NCBI GenBank assembly: GCA_964511405.1
Contig: CAZEFK010000128.1
Location: forward strand, 1-21,442
DNA: 21,442 bases
From: CAZEFK01 sp964511405
GTDB taxonomy: Bacteria > Pseudomonadota > Alphaproteobacteria > Elsterales > Elsteraceae
Reading direction: 5' to 3'
How positions within the stretch are numbered: position 1 is the stretch's first letter; each line of letters starts with the position of its first letter. A model generated the notes under the pieces. It did not search any database. It had not been told where the DNA came from and saw nothing but the letters and a program-made list of their open reading frames with translations. Of this stretch, positions 1 to 6,793 are shown one piece after another. The position numbers and the translations under genes were made by a program.

Positions 1-217
1 CCAGATGCAGCAGGGTCGCCGCCGGCTTGCCGGCCATGCGGGCATAGCCGTCGGCCGCACCGGTGACCACGCCTTCGAACAGGCCGAGCACGCAACGCAT
101 GCCGTCGACCCGGTCCAGCGCCGCCACGAAATGCATCTCGGAGGTGCCGGGATTGGTGAAGCAGGTATCGATGCCGCCCGCAACCAGCGTGCGCACCAGG
201 CTTTCCGCGCCATTCAT
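1..217 (-). CDS. Thiamine-diphosphate enzyme, acetolactate synthase large-subunit family (N-terminus only, cut by window edge)
   Basis: Reading the minus strand from the ATG at 217 gives 72 residues beginning MNGAESLVRTLVAGGIDTCF and running off the left edge without a stop. The string FTNPGTSEMHF followed by GLFEGVVTGAADGYARMAGK is the N-terminal pyrimidine-binding domain of thiamine-diphosphate enzymes. The Glu in LFEGVVTGAADGYA sits where the family has the glutamate that activates the cofactor. This subgroup is usually annotated as acetolactate synthase large subunit or a related decarboxylase, and the substrate cannot be told from the N-terminus. An in-frame ATG at 250 would add 11 Ser-rich residues. 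I prefer 217 because family members commonly begin NGAESLV, although no clear ribosome site is visible for either. It follows leuA and the protease on the same strand. Confidence 0.85.
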   Translation of the reverse strand, partial: MNGAESLVRTLVAGGIDTCFTNPGTSEMHFVAALDRVDGMRCVLGLFEGVVTGAADGYARMAGKPAATLLHL

Positions 218-271
218 GGAAGAACTCGGGCTCGACGACGATCCGGCCATTTCGGCCGCCGCCCGGGCCCA

Positions 272-300
272 AGTCAACGACCAGACGACAGCGGCTACAC
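272..300 (-). promoter_or_regulatory. Weak candidate promoter for the thiamine-diphosphate enzyme gene
   Basis: On the minus strand TTGACT (277-272) is a good -35 box. Seventeen bases further lies CGAAAT, which matches only 3 of 6 positions of the -10 consensus (about 249-254). The interval is the gap between the protease stop and the start of the thiamine-diphosphate enzyme. The call rests on the -35 alone and may be chance. Confidence 0.2.
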
Positions 301-1395
301 CACCTCGTTCCGGGCCAGGCCGACCGTCAGGTAGTAATCCATCGGGCTCTGCCCCGACCGCCGCGCATCCGCGTTCCGGGCCAGGTAGTCGCTGCCGCTG
401 AAGCTGGCCGACGGATCGCGCCCCTCCCGCCAGCCGAACAGCTCGTAATGCAGCAACGGGTCGATGCCGGCCGCGGCGACGTCCGGGTTATGGGCCAGGT
501 AGTACTGGGTGTCGAAGAGGCTGTTGGGGTTGCGCCCCTCGCGCCAGCCGAACCGGTCGTAATCGGTGGCGGCGCCGGTGCCGGTGCCGGCGCGATCGCT
601 GTCGGCATAGACCATGGCGTAGTAGCCGGTGTCGACGCCGCCGACATAGGGGCCGATCTCGGTGGTGGCGATGGCGACGCCGCTGGTTTGCCCGGACGCC
701 CGGTCCTGGGCCGCGACATATTGGGCGATCTGGCCGACCGCATCGGGGGTGAGCCGGGTATAGCCGTCGGTCTCGGTGCTGGCCCAGGCGACCACACCAA
801 GCGCCTCGGGGCGACCGGTCACCGGGTCGGTGCGGTAGACCGGGCTGCCGCTGTCGCCGGGCGAGATATCGAGATGGGTGCTGTAGAGCTCGGTCGAGTC
901 GGCCGAGTCGATCTGGCCCGAAACCGTGTACTGCTCCTGCCCATCGCCCTTCTCGCCCGGATAGCCGGCGGTCGTGGCGGCCATGCCGGCGTAGCTCGAC
1001 GCTGCACCGGTCGCATAGAGGCTGAAGGTCGTGGGCGTGAACCCGGCCGGGTTGGCCACCGTCAGGACGGCATAATCGTAGCCTTCGTCCTGCACGCTCG
1101 CCCAGGCCGGGTCGATGGCGAACCGGGTCACCGCCAGCGTCGGACCGGCCTGGGTCGCGCCGTTCTTGCCGGGCGTGACGGTCAGGCCGGCGGTCCAGCC
1201 GCCGTCGGCCTGGTCGTAGACGACATGGCCGGCGGTCACCAAGTGGATGGGATCGATGAAGAAGCCGGTCGCCGAATAGGCTTGGCCGTCGGGGAACACG
1301 CCCTGGATGTACGCGATCCCGTCATTCGGGCGGGCGCCTGAATTGGCCACCGGCGTGCGGTCGTCGAGGCCGAAAACGCCGATCGTCGCGCTCAT
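295..1395 (-). CDS. V8/trypsin-like serine protease with C-terminal 38-residue repeats
   Basis: A 366-residue protein. The start is the ATG at 1395, preceded by AAAGGA at good spacing; the reading frame extends upstream into leuA but without support. The trypsin-fold triad is readable: His57 in TAGHVV, Asp107 in GYDYAVL and Ser182 in GDSGSPV, the spacing of V8/glutamyl-endopeptidase-like (S1B) enzymes. After about residue 255 come two copies of a module ending FGWREGR (282-288 and 320-326, period 38), with YYLAHNPDVAAAG between them and a degenerate DYLARNADARRSG copy after. Modules of this kind are seen in large exported calcium-binding proteins of alphaproteobacteria. There is no N-terminal signal peptide, so a secreted role would need a C-terminal (type I-like) signal; that is inference. 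It lies 80 bases downstream of leuA. Confidence 0.82.
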   Translation of the reverse strand: MSATIGVFGLDDRTPVANSGARPNDGIAYIQGVFPDGQAYSATGFFIDPIHLVTAGHVVYDQADGGWTAGLTVTPGKNGATQAGPTLAVTRFAIDPAWASVQDEGYDYAVLTVANPAGFTPTTFSLYATGAASSYAGMAATTAGYPGEKGDGQEQYTVSGQIDSADSTELYSTHLDISPGDSGSPVYRTDPVTGRPEALGVVAWASTETDGYTRLTPDAVGQIAQYVAAQDRASGQTSGVAIATTEIGPYVGGVDTGYYAMVYADSDRAGTGTGAATDYDRFGWREGRNPNSLFDTQYYLAHNPDVAAAGIDPLLHYELFGWREGRDPSASFSGSDYLARNADARRSGQSPMDYYLTVGLARNEVV

Positions 1396-1421
1396 GAGCG
1401 TCCTTTCTGCCGCGATCCGAG

Positions 1422-1445
1422 GCTGCCACGCTAGACCGTGGCAGC
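1422..1445. repeat. Perfect 9-bp stem-loop between leuA and the protease gene
   Basis: GCTGCCACG (1422-1430) and CGTGGCAGC (1437-1445) are perfect inverted copies around a 6-base loop. The stem lies just after the leuA stop and ahead of the protease ribosome site. Neither side has a T-run, so a classical intrinsic terminator is not supported. It could be a processing or mRNA-stability hairpin that separates leuA expression from the protease. Confidence 0.5.
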
Positions 1446-1475
1446 TCCCGGATTCGATGCGGCGGGTCGCCCTCG

Positions 1476-3152
1476 CTATGAACCGGCGAGGACGCGGTCG
1501 ACGGCGCTGGCCACGGCCTTGAGCGAGGCGGTCATGATGTTGGCGTCGAGCCCGACGCCGTGGAGCACCCGCCCGTCCGCGGTCCGCACCTGAACATAGC
1601 ATGCGGCGGTGGCCCCGGCACCCGCGCCGACCGCGTGCTCACGATAGTCGACCACGCCCACATCGATCCCGCAGCGCGATCGCACGGCATCGATGAAGGC
1701 GTCGATCGGGCCGTTGCCGACGCCCTCGATCTCGACCGCCTGGCCGCGGATCCGGACGGTGGCCGCGAGGCGCCGGCGTGCCGGCTGCTCCCGATCAGGC
1801 ATGAGGTTGTAATCGGCGAGCGCGAAGCCCGGCCCGTCGCCCAGATAGGTCGCCTGGAACAGCGCCCAGATGTCGGCCGCCGTCGCCTCCTTGCCGGTCG
1901 CGTCGGTCCGCTCCTGGACCACCCGGCTGAACTCGACCTGCAGCGAGCGCGGCAGGTCCAAGCCGTAGTCGGCTTTCAGCAGATAGGCGATGCCGCCCTT
2001 GCCCGACTGGCTGTTGACCCGGATCACCGCCTCGTAGGATCGGCCCAGATCCTTGGGGTCGATCGGCAGGTACGGCACCTCCCACAGCTCGTCATTGCGC
2101 CGGGCCAAGGCATCGAAGCCCTTCTTGATCGCGTCCTGGTGCGAACCCGAGAACGCGGTGAACACCAACTCGCCGCCATAGGGATGGCGTGGATGGACCG
2201 GGATCTGGTTGCAGTACTCCACGGTGCGGACGATCTCGGGCACGTCGCCGAGGTCCAGCCCGGGGTCGATGCCCTGGGTGAACAGGTTGAGGCCCATGGT
2301 CACCAGGTCGACATTGCCGGTGCGCTCGCCATTGCCGAACAGCGTGCCCTCGACGCGGTCGGCGCCGGCCATCAGCGCCAGCTCCGCCGCCGCAACCCCG
2401 GTGCCGCGGTCGTTGTGCGGATGGATGCTGACAATGACCCGGTCGCGATCGCGGATATGGCTGCAGAACCACTCGATCTGGTCGGCATAGACATTCGGCG
2501 TGGCCATCTCGACGGTCGAGGGCAAGTTCAGGATCACCCGGCGCGCCGCGGTCGGCCGCCAGACGTCCATGACCGCCTCGCAGATCTCGACCGCGAAGTC
2601 GAGCTCAGTGCCGGTGAAGCTTTCGGGCGTGTATTCATGGACGATGTCGGTTCCGGACATGCCGGCCGACAGCTCGGCGATCAGGCGCGCGCCGCTGCGC
2701 GCGATCTCGACGATGCCGTCGCGGTCCAGGCCGAACACCACGCGCCGCTGCACCGTCGAGGTCGAGTTGTAGAGATGCACGATGGCGCGGCGGGCGCCCC
2801 GGATGCTCTCGTAGGTCCGCCGGATGAGTTCGGGGCGCGACTGGGTCAGGACCTGGATGGTCACGTCGTCGGGGATCCGGTCGGTCTCGATCAGCTCGCG
2901 GATGAAATCGAAGTCGGTCTGCGAGGCCGCTGGGAACCCGACCTCGATCTCCTTGAACCCCAGCCGCACCAGCAGGTCGAACAGGCGCCGCTTGCGGTCG
3001 GCGCCCATCGGTTCGATCAGCGCCTGGTTGCCGTCGCGCAGGTCGACGCTGCACCAGGTCGGCGCGTGGGCGATGACCTGCGACGGCCAGCGGCGGTCGG
3101 CCAGGGCGATGGGCTGGAACGGACGGTACTTGTGGATCGGCATGATGGACAT
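1476..3152 (-). CDS. leuA: 2-isopropylmalate synthase (long form)
   Basis: A 558-residue enzyme condensing acetyl-CoA with 2-oxoisovalerate, the first committed step of leucine synthesis. The N-terminal TIM barrel shows the metal and base motif DLRDGNQAL (Arg39-Asp40), metal-ligand His244 and His246 in HPHNDRG, and the GNGERTGN turn (273-280). The C-terminal portion from about 430 to 555 is the LeuA allosteric dimer domain, which binds leucine in this family. The start HKYRPF and the length mark the long LeuA type found in actinobacteria and many alphaproteobacteria. The start at 3152 has GGGAG eight bases upstream; the ATG three codons later would sit too far from it. The neighbouring acetolactate-synthase-like gene fits a branched-chain theme, but that enzyme is not shown to be ilvB. 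Confidence 0.96.
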   Translation of the reverse strand: MSIMPIHKYRPFQPIALADRRWPSQVIAHAPTWCSVDLRDGNQALIEPMGADRKRRLFDLLVRLGFKEIEVGFPAASQTDFDFIRELIETDRIPDDVTIQVLTQSRPELIRRTYESIRGARRAIVHLYNSTSTVQRRVVFGLDRDGIVEIARSGARLIAELSAGMSGTDIVHEYTPESFTGTELDFAVEICEAVMDVWRPTAARRVILNLPSTVEMATPNVYADQIEWFCSHIRDRDRVIVSIHPHNDRGTGVAAAELALMAGADRVEGTLFGNGERTGNVDLVTMGLNLFTQGIDPGLDLGDVPEIVRTVEYCNQIPVHPRHPYGGELVFTAFSGSHQDAIKKGFDALARRNDELWEVPYLPIDPKDLGRSYEAVIRVNSQSGKGGIAYLLKADYGLDLPRSLQVEFSRVVQERTDATGKEATAADIWALFQATYLGDGPGFALADYNLMPDREQPARRRLAATVRIRGQAVEIEGVGNGPIDAFIDAVRSRCGIDVGVVDYREHAVGAGAGATAACYVQVRTADGRVLHGVGLDANIMTASLKAVASAVDRVLAGS

Positions 3153-3599
3153 GGCAGCAGCTCCCGCGCCGGTCGCGGCCAGGGGCCGGCGACCGGGACT
3201 CGGACGGATTGACAGCGGTGGGTGGGGCGACGGCAGACCGCGGCGCGCTCAGGCGCTGCGGTCGGTGCTAAGTCGCCGGCCGAATCCGGCTTGCGGACGG
3301 CGCGCGGTCAGGCCCGCCGGTGCGGACGCTGGGCTGCAGGCTGCAAAAACAGAAGACATGACACCGAAGACCGTGGATCTTGCCCGATAAACACAAGCGC
3401 GGCGGCGCTGGTTACAGCGCCGTGGTCGTAAGTCGCTGAGTGTCGGTGCCAAGCCGGCGGGTCATGATGCGCGCGAGGATGCGGCCGACGGGCCCGATCG
3501 TCAAGGCTATTGCCGCATGCGACGGGATGCCGCGCCGGCGCGCCGAGGCTCGGCCGTGTCACGTCGACCGGATCGACGGCTCGCGACAGGCCCGCCACC
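3153..3599. other. Intergenic region (447 bp) between divergent leuA and sigma-factor genes
   Basis: No convincing protein is encoded here on either strand; the short open frames are Arg/Ala-rich and lack ribosome sites. It should hold the leuA promoter and the sigma-operon promoter. A less GC-rich patch at about 3345-3395 (minus strand TTGTGTTTATC and CTGTTTTTGC) is the likeliest promoter or leader area. I looked for a leucine-rich leader peptide and for T-box features on the leuA side and found none. A strong small stem-loop lies at 3403-3422. Confidence 0.6.
3403..3422. repeat. 8-bp perfect stem-loop upstream of leuA
   Basis: CGGCGCTG, a GTTA loop, then CAGCGCCG form a perfect hairpin. 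On the leuA (minus) strand it is followed within a few bases by GCTTGTGTTTATC, a modest T-rich tract. It could be an attenuator or terminator in a long leuA leader, or a protein-binding dyad for either divergent gene. The sequence alone does not decide. Confidence 0.4.
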
Positions 3600-4286
3600 A
3601 TGACGACGCTGGGATTGACGGCAGGGTTCGTGCCGGCCCCGGATACGGGCCCGCGGCATCCGGCCAGGGTGTCTCGAAGAGGCCGCGCCGCCGTGGGTCC
3701 GAGTTCCTTCCCGCCTGCGGACGATGGCGGCCCCAGCGACGACAGCCTGATGGCGGCGATCGGATCCGGCGACCAGGCTGCGTTCCGGATGCTGGCGCGC
3801 CGCCACCTGCCCCGGGTCGTCCGCATGGCCCAGCGCATGCTGGCCAATCCGACCGATGCCGAGGAGGTCGGCCAGGAAGCCATGGTCCGGGCCTGGCAGG
3901 TCGCGGGCCGCTGGCAGGCCGGCGGCGCCCGTTTCACCACCTGGCTCTACCGGATCACGCTCAACCTGTGCATCGACCGCATCAGGCGGCCGACATTCGC
4001 GGCCCTCGACCAGGTCGAGGAGCCGCCCGACCCGGCGCCCGGGGCCGATGCCATGGTCGAAGCCGCCCAGCGCCGCGCCAAAGTCGCCGACGCGCTGCGC
4101 CGGCTGCCGCCGCGGCAGCGCGCGGCGCTCACGCTCTGCTACTATGAAGGCCTGAGCTGCGCCGAAGCCGCCCAGGTCCTGGCGCTCAGGGTTTCCGCCG
4201 TCGAATCGCTCCTGGTCCGCGGTCGGCGGCGGTTGCGCATCGCGCTCGATGCGCTTAGACCGGACCGTGACGGGGATACCCCATGA
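3600..4286 (+). CDS. ECF-type RNA polymerase sigma factor
   Basis: A 228-residue sigma-70-family protein of the extracytoplasmic-function type. Region 2 spans about 50-130: DQAAFRMLARRHLPRVVRMA, the conserved PTDAEEVGQEAMVRAW stretch, then FTTWLYRITLNLCIDRIRR. Region 4 spans about 160-215 and contains LPPRQRAALTLCYYEGLSCAEAA with a helix-turn-helix ending VESLLVRGRRRLR. Regions 1 and 3 are absent, as expected. The ATG at 3600 gives a roughly 45-residue low-complexity N-terminal extension; an internal ATG at 3750 (MAAIGSGDQAAF) is an alternative closer to typical length. Its stop overlaps the next gene's start as ATGA, so it is translationally coupled to its probable anti-sigma factor. ECF genes usually autoregulate, but I could not identify a convincing ECF promoter upstream. 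Confidence 0.9.
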   Translation: MTTLGLTAGFVPAPDTGPRHPARVSRRGRAAVGPSSFPPADDGGPSDDSLMAAIGSGDQAAFRMLARRHLPRVVRMAQRMLANPTDAEEVGQEAMVRAWQVAGRWQAGGARFTTWLYRITLNLCIDRIRRPTFAALDQVEEPPDPAPGADAMVEAAQRRAKVADALRRLPPRQRAALTLCYYEGLSCAEAAQVLALRVSAVESLLVRGRRRLRIALDALRPDRDGDTP

Positions 4287-4699
4287 CGCTCGATCAGTTC
4301 CTCAAAATGCTGGATCTGTACGGCGCCGATCTCACCCGGTGGCCGGCGGCCAAACGCGCCGCCGCCGCCGACCTGGTCAGCCGCTCGGCGGAAGCCCGCC
4401 GCGCGCTCGACGAGGCCGGAGAGTTCGACCGCCTGCTCGATCTCGTCGACGATCCGGTCCGGCCGGACCAGATCGAACGCAGCCTGGCCGGCGCGCTGGC
4501 CCGGATCGGCCGCCCGGCGCCGCGGCGGACCTTCGCTGCGGCGCTGGCATTCTGGGCGCCGCGGGCGACGGCGCTGGCGGCGGCGGCCGTCGTCGGCTTC
4601 GTGGTCGGCTCGGCCGTGCTCGACTGGCGCGACCGCAGCGGCCTCGGCCAAGCCGGGGTCAGCGCCTTCATTCAGCCGATCTTCGTGTTCCCGTCTTGA
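4283..4699 (+). CDS. Probable single-pass membrane anti-sigma factor
   Basis: A 138-residue protein with a soluble, charged N-terminal half (TLDQFLKMLDLYGADLTRW, then a helical stretch to about 80). It has one predicted membrane helix at about 93-114 (WAPRATALAAAAVVGFVVGSA) and a short extracytoplasmic tail. I recognise no named domain; the role is inferred from position. It starts inside the sigma-factor stop (ATGA) and ends overlapping the next gene (TTGA). In CnrYXH-like systems a small membrane protein of this size holds the sigma factor until a periplasmic sensor signals. No zinc-binding HxxxCxxC anti-sigma motif is present, so it is not a ZAS-type anti-sigma factor. Confidence 0.7.
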   Translation: MTLDQFLKMLDLYGADLTRWPAAKRAAAADLVSRSAEARRALDEAGEFDRLLDLVDDPVRPDQIERSLAGALARIGRPAPRRTFAAALAFWAPRATALAAAAVVGFVVGSAVLDWRDRSGLGQAGVSAFIQPIFVFPS

Positions 4700-5142
4700 C
4701 GCGTCTGTTCGCGGGCCGGGACTGGCGCACCCCGGCGCTGGCCGTCTCCGTCCTGCTCAACCTGTTCATGGTGGGCTGGGAGGCGTCGCATCTGTTCCAC
4801 CGCGGCCCGCCGCCCGGGCCGTCCGAGATGATCCAGGGGCTGGTCGATCGGCTGGCCGCCCGCCTGGATCCCGCCGATGCCGCGATCCTGCGGGCCAGCT
4901 ACGCGGCCCGGCACGCCGAGCTGCCGACACAGGACCGGGACCAGCTGCGGGTTTTGATGGGCCGGATCCGCGCCGCCTTGACCGCCGATCCGTTCGACCC
5001 GGCGGCCCTGGACGCCGCCTTGCGCGACGGCGAGGAGCGCCGCGCCGCCTTCGACCGCGTGGTCCGGGCCATCGCGGTCGACGCGGCCAGCCGGATGTCG
5101 CCGGCCGGCCGCCGCACCGTCGCCGAGTTCGGCCCGCGCTAG
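4696..5142 (+). CDS. Periplasmic metal-sensor-like protein (CnrX/heavy-metal-resistance type)
   Basis: A 148-residue protein starting at TTG 4696, whose last two bases form part of the upstream TGA (TTGA overlap). No ATG or GTG fits, and the frame upstream overlaps the anti-sigma gene in another phase. One N-terminal membrane anchor (about 13-30) is followed by His32 and His35 and then an all-helical, Arg/Ala/Asp-rich region. That region includes LDPADAAILRASYAARHAEL and a terminal SRMSPAGRRTVAEF. This is the layout of the periplasmic heavy-metal-sensor family that includes CnrX and ZraP-like proteins. The metal, or whether one is bound at all, cannot be told. Its location behind a sigma/anti-sigma pair suggests it relays an envelope signal. 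Confidence 0.72.
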   Translation: MTRLFAGRDWRTPALAVSVLLNLFMVGWEASHLFHRGPPPGPSEMIQGLVDRLAARLDPADAAILRASYAARHAELPTQDRDQLRVLMGRIRAALTADPFDPAALDAALRDGEERRAAFDRVVRAIAVDAASRMSPAGRRTVAEFGPR

Positions 5143-5784
5143 CTATTCGCCGGGCGCCGGCTGCCGGCTTTCCCGCCAGTGCCGGCGCACATGCAGCGCC
5201 ACCAGTGCCAGGACCCCGGCCACGATGACGATGTCGAACCGGTGGAGCAGCGTCTTCAGCGTCGGATCGGACTGCCAGCGCTCGCCCAGCATGGCGCCGA
5301 CATAGGCGAGCAACAGACACCACGGCCATGAGCCGAGGAAGGAATAGATCTGGAACTTCAGCTGCGGCACGCCGCTGATGCCGGCGGGCAGGCTAATGAA
5401 GGTGCGCACCACCGGCAGCAGCCGCGCGATGAACACTGCGCCGGCACCGTAGCGGGCGAAGAACCGGTCGGCCCGCGCCAGGTCGGCACGGCTCATCAGG
5501 ATGTAGGCGCCCCAGCGCTCGATCAGCGGCCGCCCGCCATAGCGGCCGACATAGTAGGCGACGGTCGAGCCGACATTGCAGCCGACCGCGCCGGCAGTCG
5601 CCACCAGCCACAGGTCGAGCTGGCCGGTCGACACCAGGTAGCCCGAGAACGGCATGATGATCTCGGACGGCAGCGGGATGCAGGCGCTCTCGACAGCCAT
5701 CAGCAGGACGATGCCGAGATAGCCGCCGGCCGCGATCACCGCGACGATCCAACCGGCGAGCAGAGCGATGATGCTTTCGATCAC
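5143..5784 (-). CDS. DedA-family membrane protein (VTT/SNARE-associated domain)
   Basis: A 213-residue integral membrane protein of the DedA family, whose members are implicated in envelope integrity and lipid scrambling of undecaprenyl phosphate or phospholipids. Seen: the re-entrant motif ESACIPLPSEIIMPFSGYL (32-50) with Glu32 and PLPSE, then GCNVGSTVAYYVGRYGG. The conserved basic motif is FIARLLPVVRTFISLPAG (Arg121, Pro124, Arg127), and there are C-terminal membrane helices. The start is GTG at 5784 with a weak AGGA upstream; the next ATG falls inside the first conserved motif. Its TAG stop directly abuts the stop of the metal-sensor gene, giving TAGCTA with no spacer. tRNA-Leu lies 35 bases upstream on the same strand. 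Confidence 0.92.
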   Translation of the reverse strand: MIESIIALLAGWIVAVIAAGGYLGIVLLMAVESACIPLPSEIIMPFSGYLVSTGQLDLWLVATAGAVGCNVGSTVAYYVGRYGGRPLIERWGAYILMSRADLARADRFFARYGAGAVFIARLLPVVRTFISLPAGISGVPQLKFQIYSFLGSWPWCLLLAYVGAMLGERWQSDPTLKTLLHRFDIVIVAGVLALVALHVRRHWRESRQPAPGE

Positions 5785-5819
5785 GAAGCGGTGGTCCTAT
5801 CGCGGTGGTCCGGGCAACT

Positions 5820-5904
5820 TGGTGAGGGCGGCGGGACTCGAACCCGCACGACCGAAGTCTCCGAGTTTTAAGCTCGGTACGTCTACCGATTCCGTCACGC
5901 CCTC
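5820..5904 (-). tRNA. tRNA-Leu (anticodon UAA), CCA encoded
   Basis: Read on the minus strand, the molecule starts GAGGGCG and ends CGCCCTC-A-CCA, a perfect 7-bp acceptor stem with an encoded CCA at 5822-5820. The D arm contains CGGAATCGGTAGACG. The anticodon stem is CCGAG/CTCGG around CTTAAAA, giving anticodon UAA. A class II long variable arm (AGACTTCGGTCGT) and the T arm GCGGGTTCGAGTCCCGC follow. All features agree with a bacterial leucine tRNA reading UUA/UUG codons, which are rare in this GC-rich sequence. Confidence 0.97.
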
Positions 5905-5939
5905 ACGGGTCCGAGATGTGCCAGCGGCGCGGGCCCGAG

Positions 5940-5969
5940 GCAACTATGGCGTGGGCAACTACGGCGTCG
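5940..5969. repeat. Tandem 15-bp repeat overlapping the cinA 3' end
   Basis: GCAACTATGGCGTGG is followed directly by GCAACTACGGCGTCG (13 of 15 identical). It covers the cinA stop and the region upstream of tRNA-Leu. It probably arose by slippage; no function is evident. Confidence 0.45.
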
Positions 5970-6705
5970 GCTCCTCGACCGGGGTGCCGCCATGGCGCAG
6001 CACCAGTTCGCGGATCGCCTGGGCCGCCTGCTCCAGGCGCTCCGGGTCGGCGGCCCGCGCGACCAGGCTGGTGCCGTGGCGGCCGTGCCGGTGGAACGGA
6101 TAGCTGCCGATGTCGACGGTCGGGAACCGGGCCTGCACCGCCGCCAGGTCCGCGGCGATCACGCCTTCGGCCAGCCCGCAGTCGATGGCGCGCGACCGCA
6201 GCGGCGGCCCGCCGGCCAGCCGCGGCGCCGCCGCGTCGAGCATCGCCCGCATGATCTCGGGCACGCCCGCCAGCACGAAGACATTGCCGATCTGGAACCC
6301 GGGAATCTTGGAGACCGCGTTGGCGATCAGCGTGGCGCCGGCCGGGATCTCGGCCATCCGCAGCCGCGCCTCGGTCAGGCCGCCGGGCGGATAATGGGCC
6401 TCCATCATCTGCACGATGCCCGCATCGCGCACCAGCGGGACGCCGAAAGCCTTGGCGATCGACGCCGATGTGATGTCATCGTGGGTCGGCCCGATGCCGC
6501 CGGTCGTGAACACATAGGTATAGCGGGCGCGCAGGGCGTCGACGGCCGCGATGATCTCGGCCTCGATGTCGGGCACCACCCGCGCCTCGCCGAGCCGGAT
6601 GCCGAGGCCGCCGAGCGTGGCGGCGATGTAGGCCAGGTTGGCGTCCTGCGTGCGCCCGGACAGGATCTCGTTGCCGATGATCAGGACGGCGGCGTCGGCA
6701 GGCAT
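5959..6705 (-). CDS. cinA: CinA-type molybdopterin-binding-domain protein, short form
   Basis: A 248-residue protein of the competence/damage-inducible CinA N-terminal (MoaB/Mog-like) family. Seen: GNEILSGRTQDANLAYIA (11-28) and the nucleotide-pocket signature TTGGIGPTHDDIT (67-79). Later come NAVSKIPGFQIGNVFVLAGVPEIM and the GSYPFHRHGRHGTSLVARA region of the COG1058 group. It lacks the C-terminal nicotinamide-nucleotide deamidase domain of full-length CinA; members with only this part are common in alphaproteobacteria. The family is linked to ADP-ribose/NMN pyrophosphatase activity, and which activity this short form has is unknown. The start at 6705 has GAGG six bases upstream; an ATG at 6717 is also possible. 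It diverges from sfsA across 88 bp. Confidence 0.9.
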   Translation of the reverse strand: MPADAAVLIIGNEILSGRTQDANLAYIAATLGGLGIRLGEARVVPDIEAEIIAAVDALRARYTYVFTTGGIGPTHDDITSASIAKAFGVPLVRDAGIVQMMEAHYPPGGLTEARLRMAEIPAGATLIANAVSKIPGFQIGNVFVLAGVPEIMRAMLDAAAPRLAGGPPLRSRAIDCGLAEGVIAADLAAVQARFPTVDIGSYPFHRHGRHGTSLVARAADPERLEQAAQAIRELVLRHGGTPVEEPTP

Positions 6706-6793
6706 CGGGGACCTCATGGCGGTGGCGGCCCCATCACAGCGCCACCGGGCCGGCGATGACAAGCCGGGGACGGCGCTGCATGATGCGGCCGCG

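Noticed and set aside
1560..3212. Long plus-strand open frame antisense to leuA
   Set aside because: Its translation is low-complexity (Arg, Gly, Asp, His) with no recognisable domain. The opposite strand encodes a clear LeuA; this is the usual high-GC shadow.
3249..3452. Possible leucine leader peptide upstream of leuA
   Set aside because: The short frame has only a few scattered leucine codons, no ribosome site and no adjacent alternative hairpins, so attenuation of the classical type is not supported.
3308..3940. Minus-strand frame across the sigma-factor gene
   Set aside because: Ala/Arg/Pro-rich shadow with no domain; the plus-strand sigma factor explains the region.
4249..4695. Extending the metal-sensor protein N-terminally to 4249
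   Set aside because: The extra 149 residues are an out-of-phase reading of the anti-sigma gene; the TTGA overlap at 4696 and the membrane anchor directly after it mark the true start.
5820..5904. tRNA gene as integration site for a mobile island
   Set aside because: No integrase gene and no duplicated tRNA 3' end were seen within the window.
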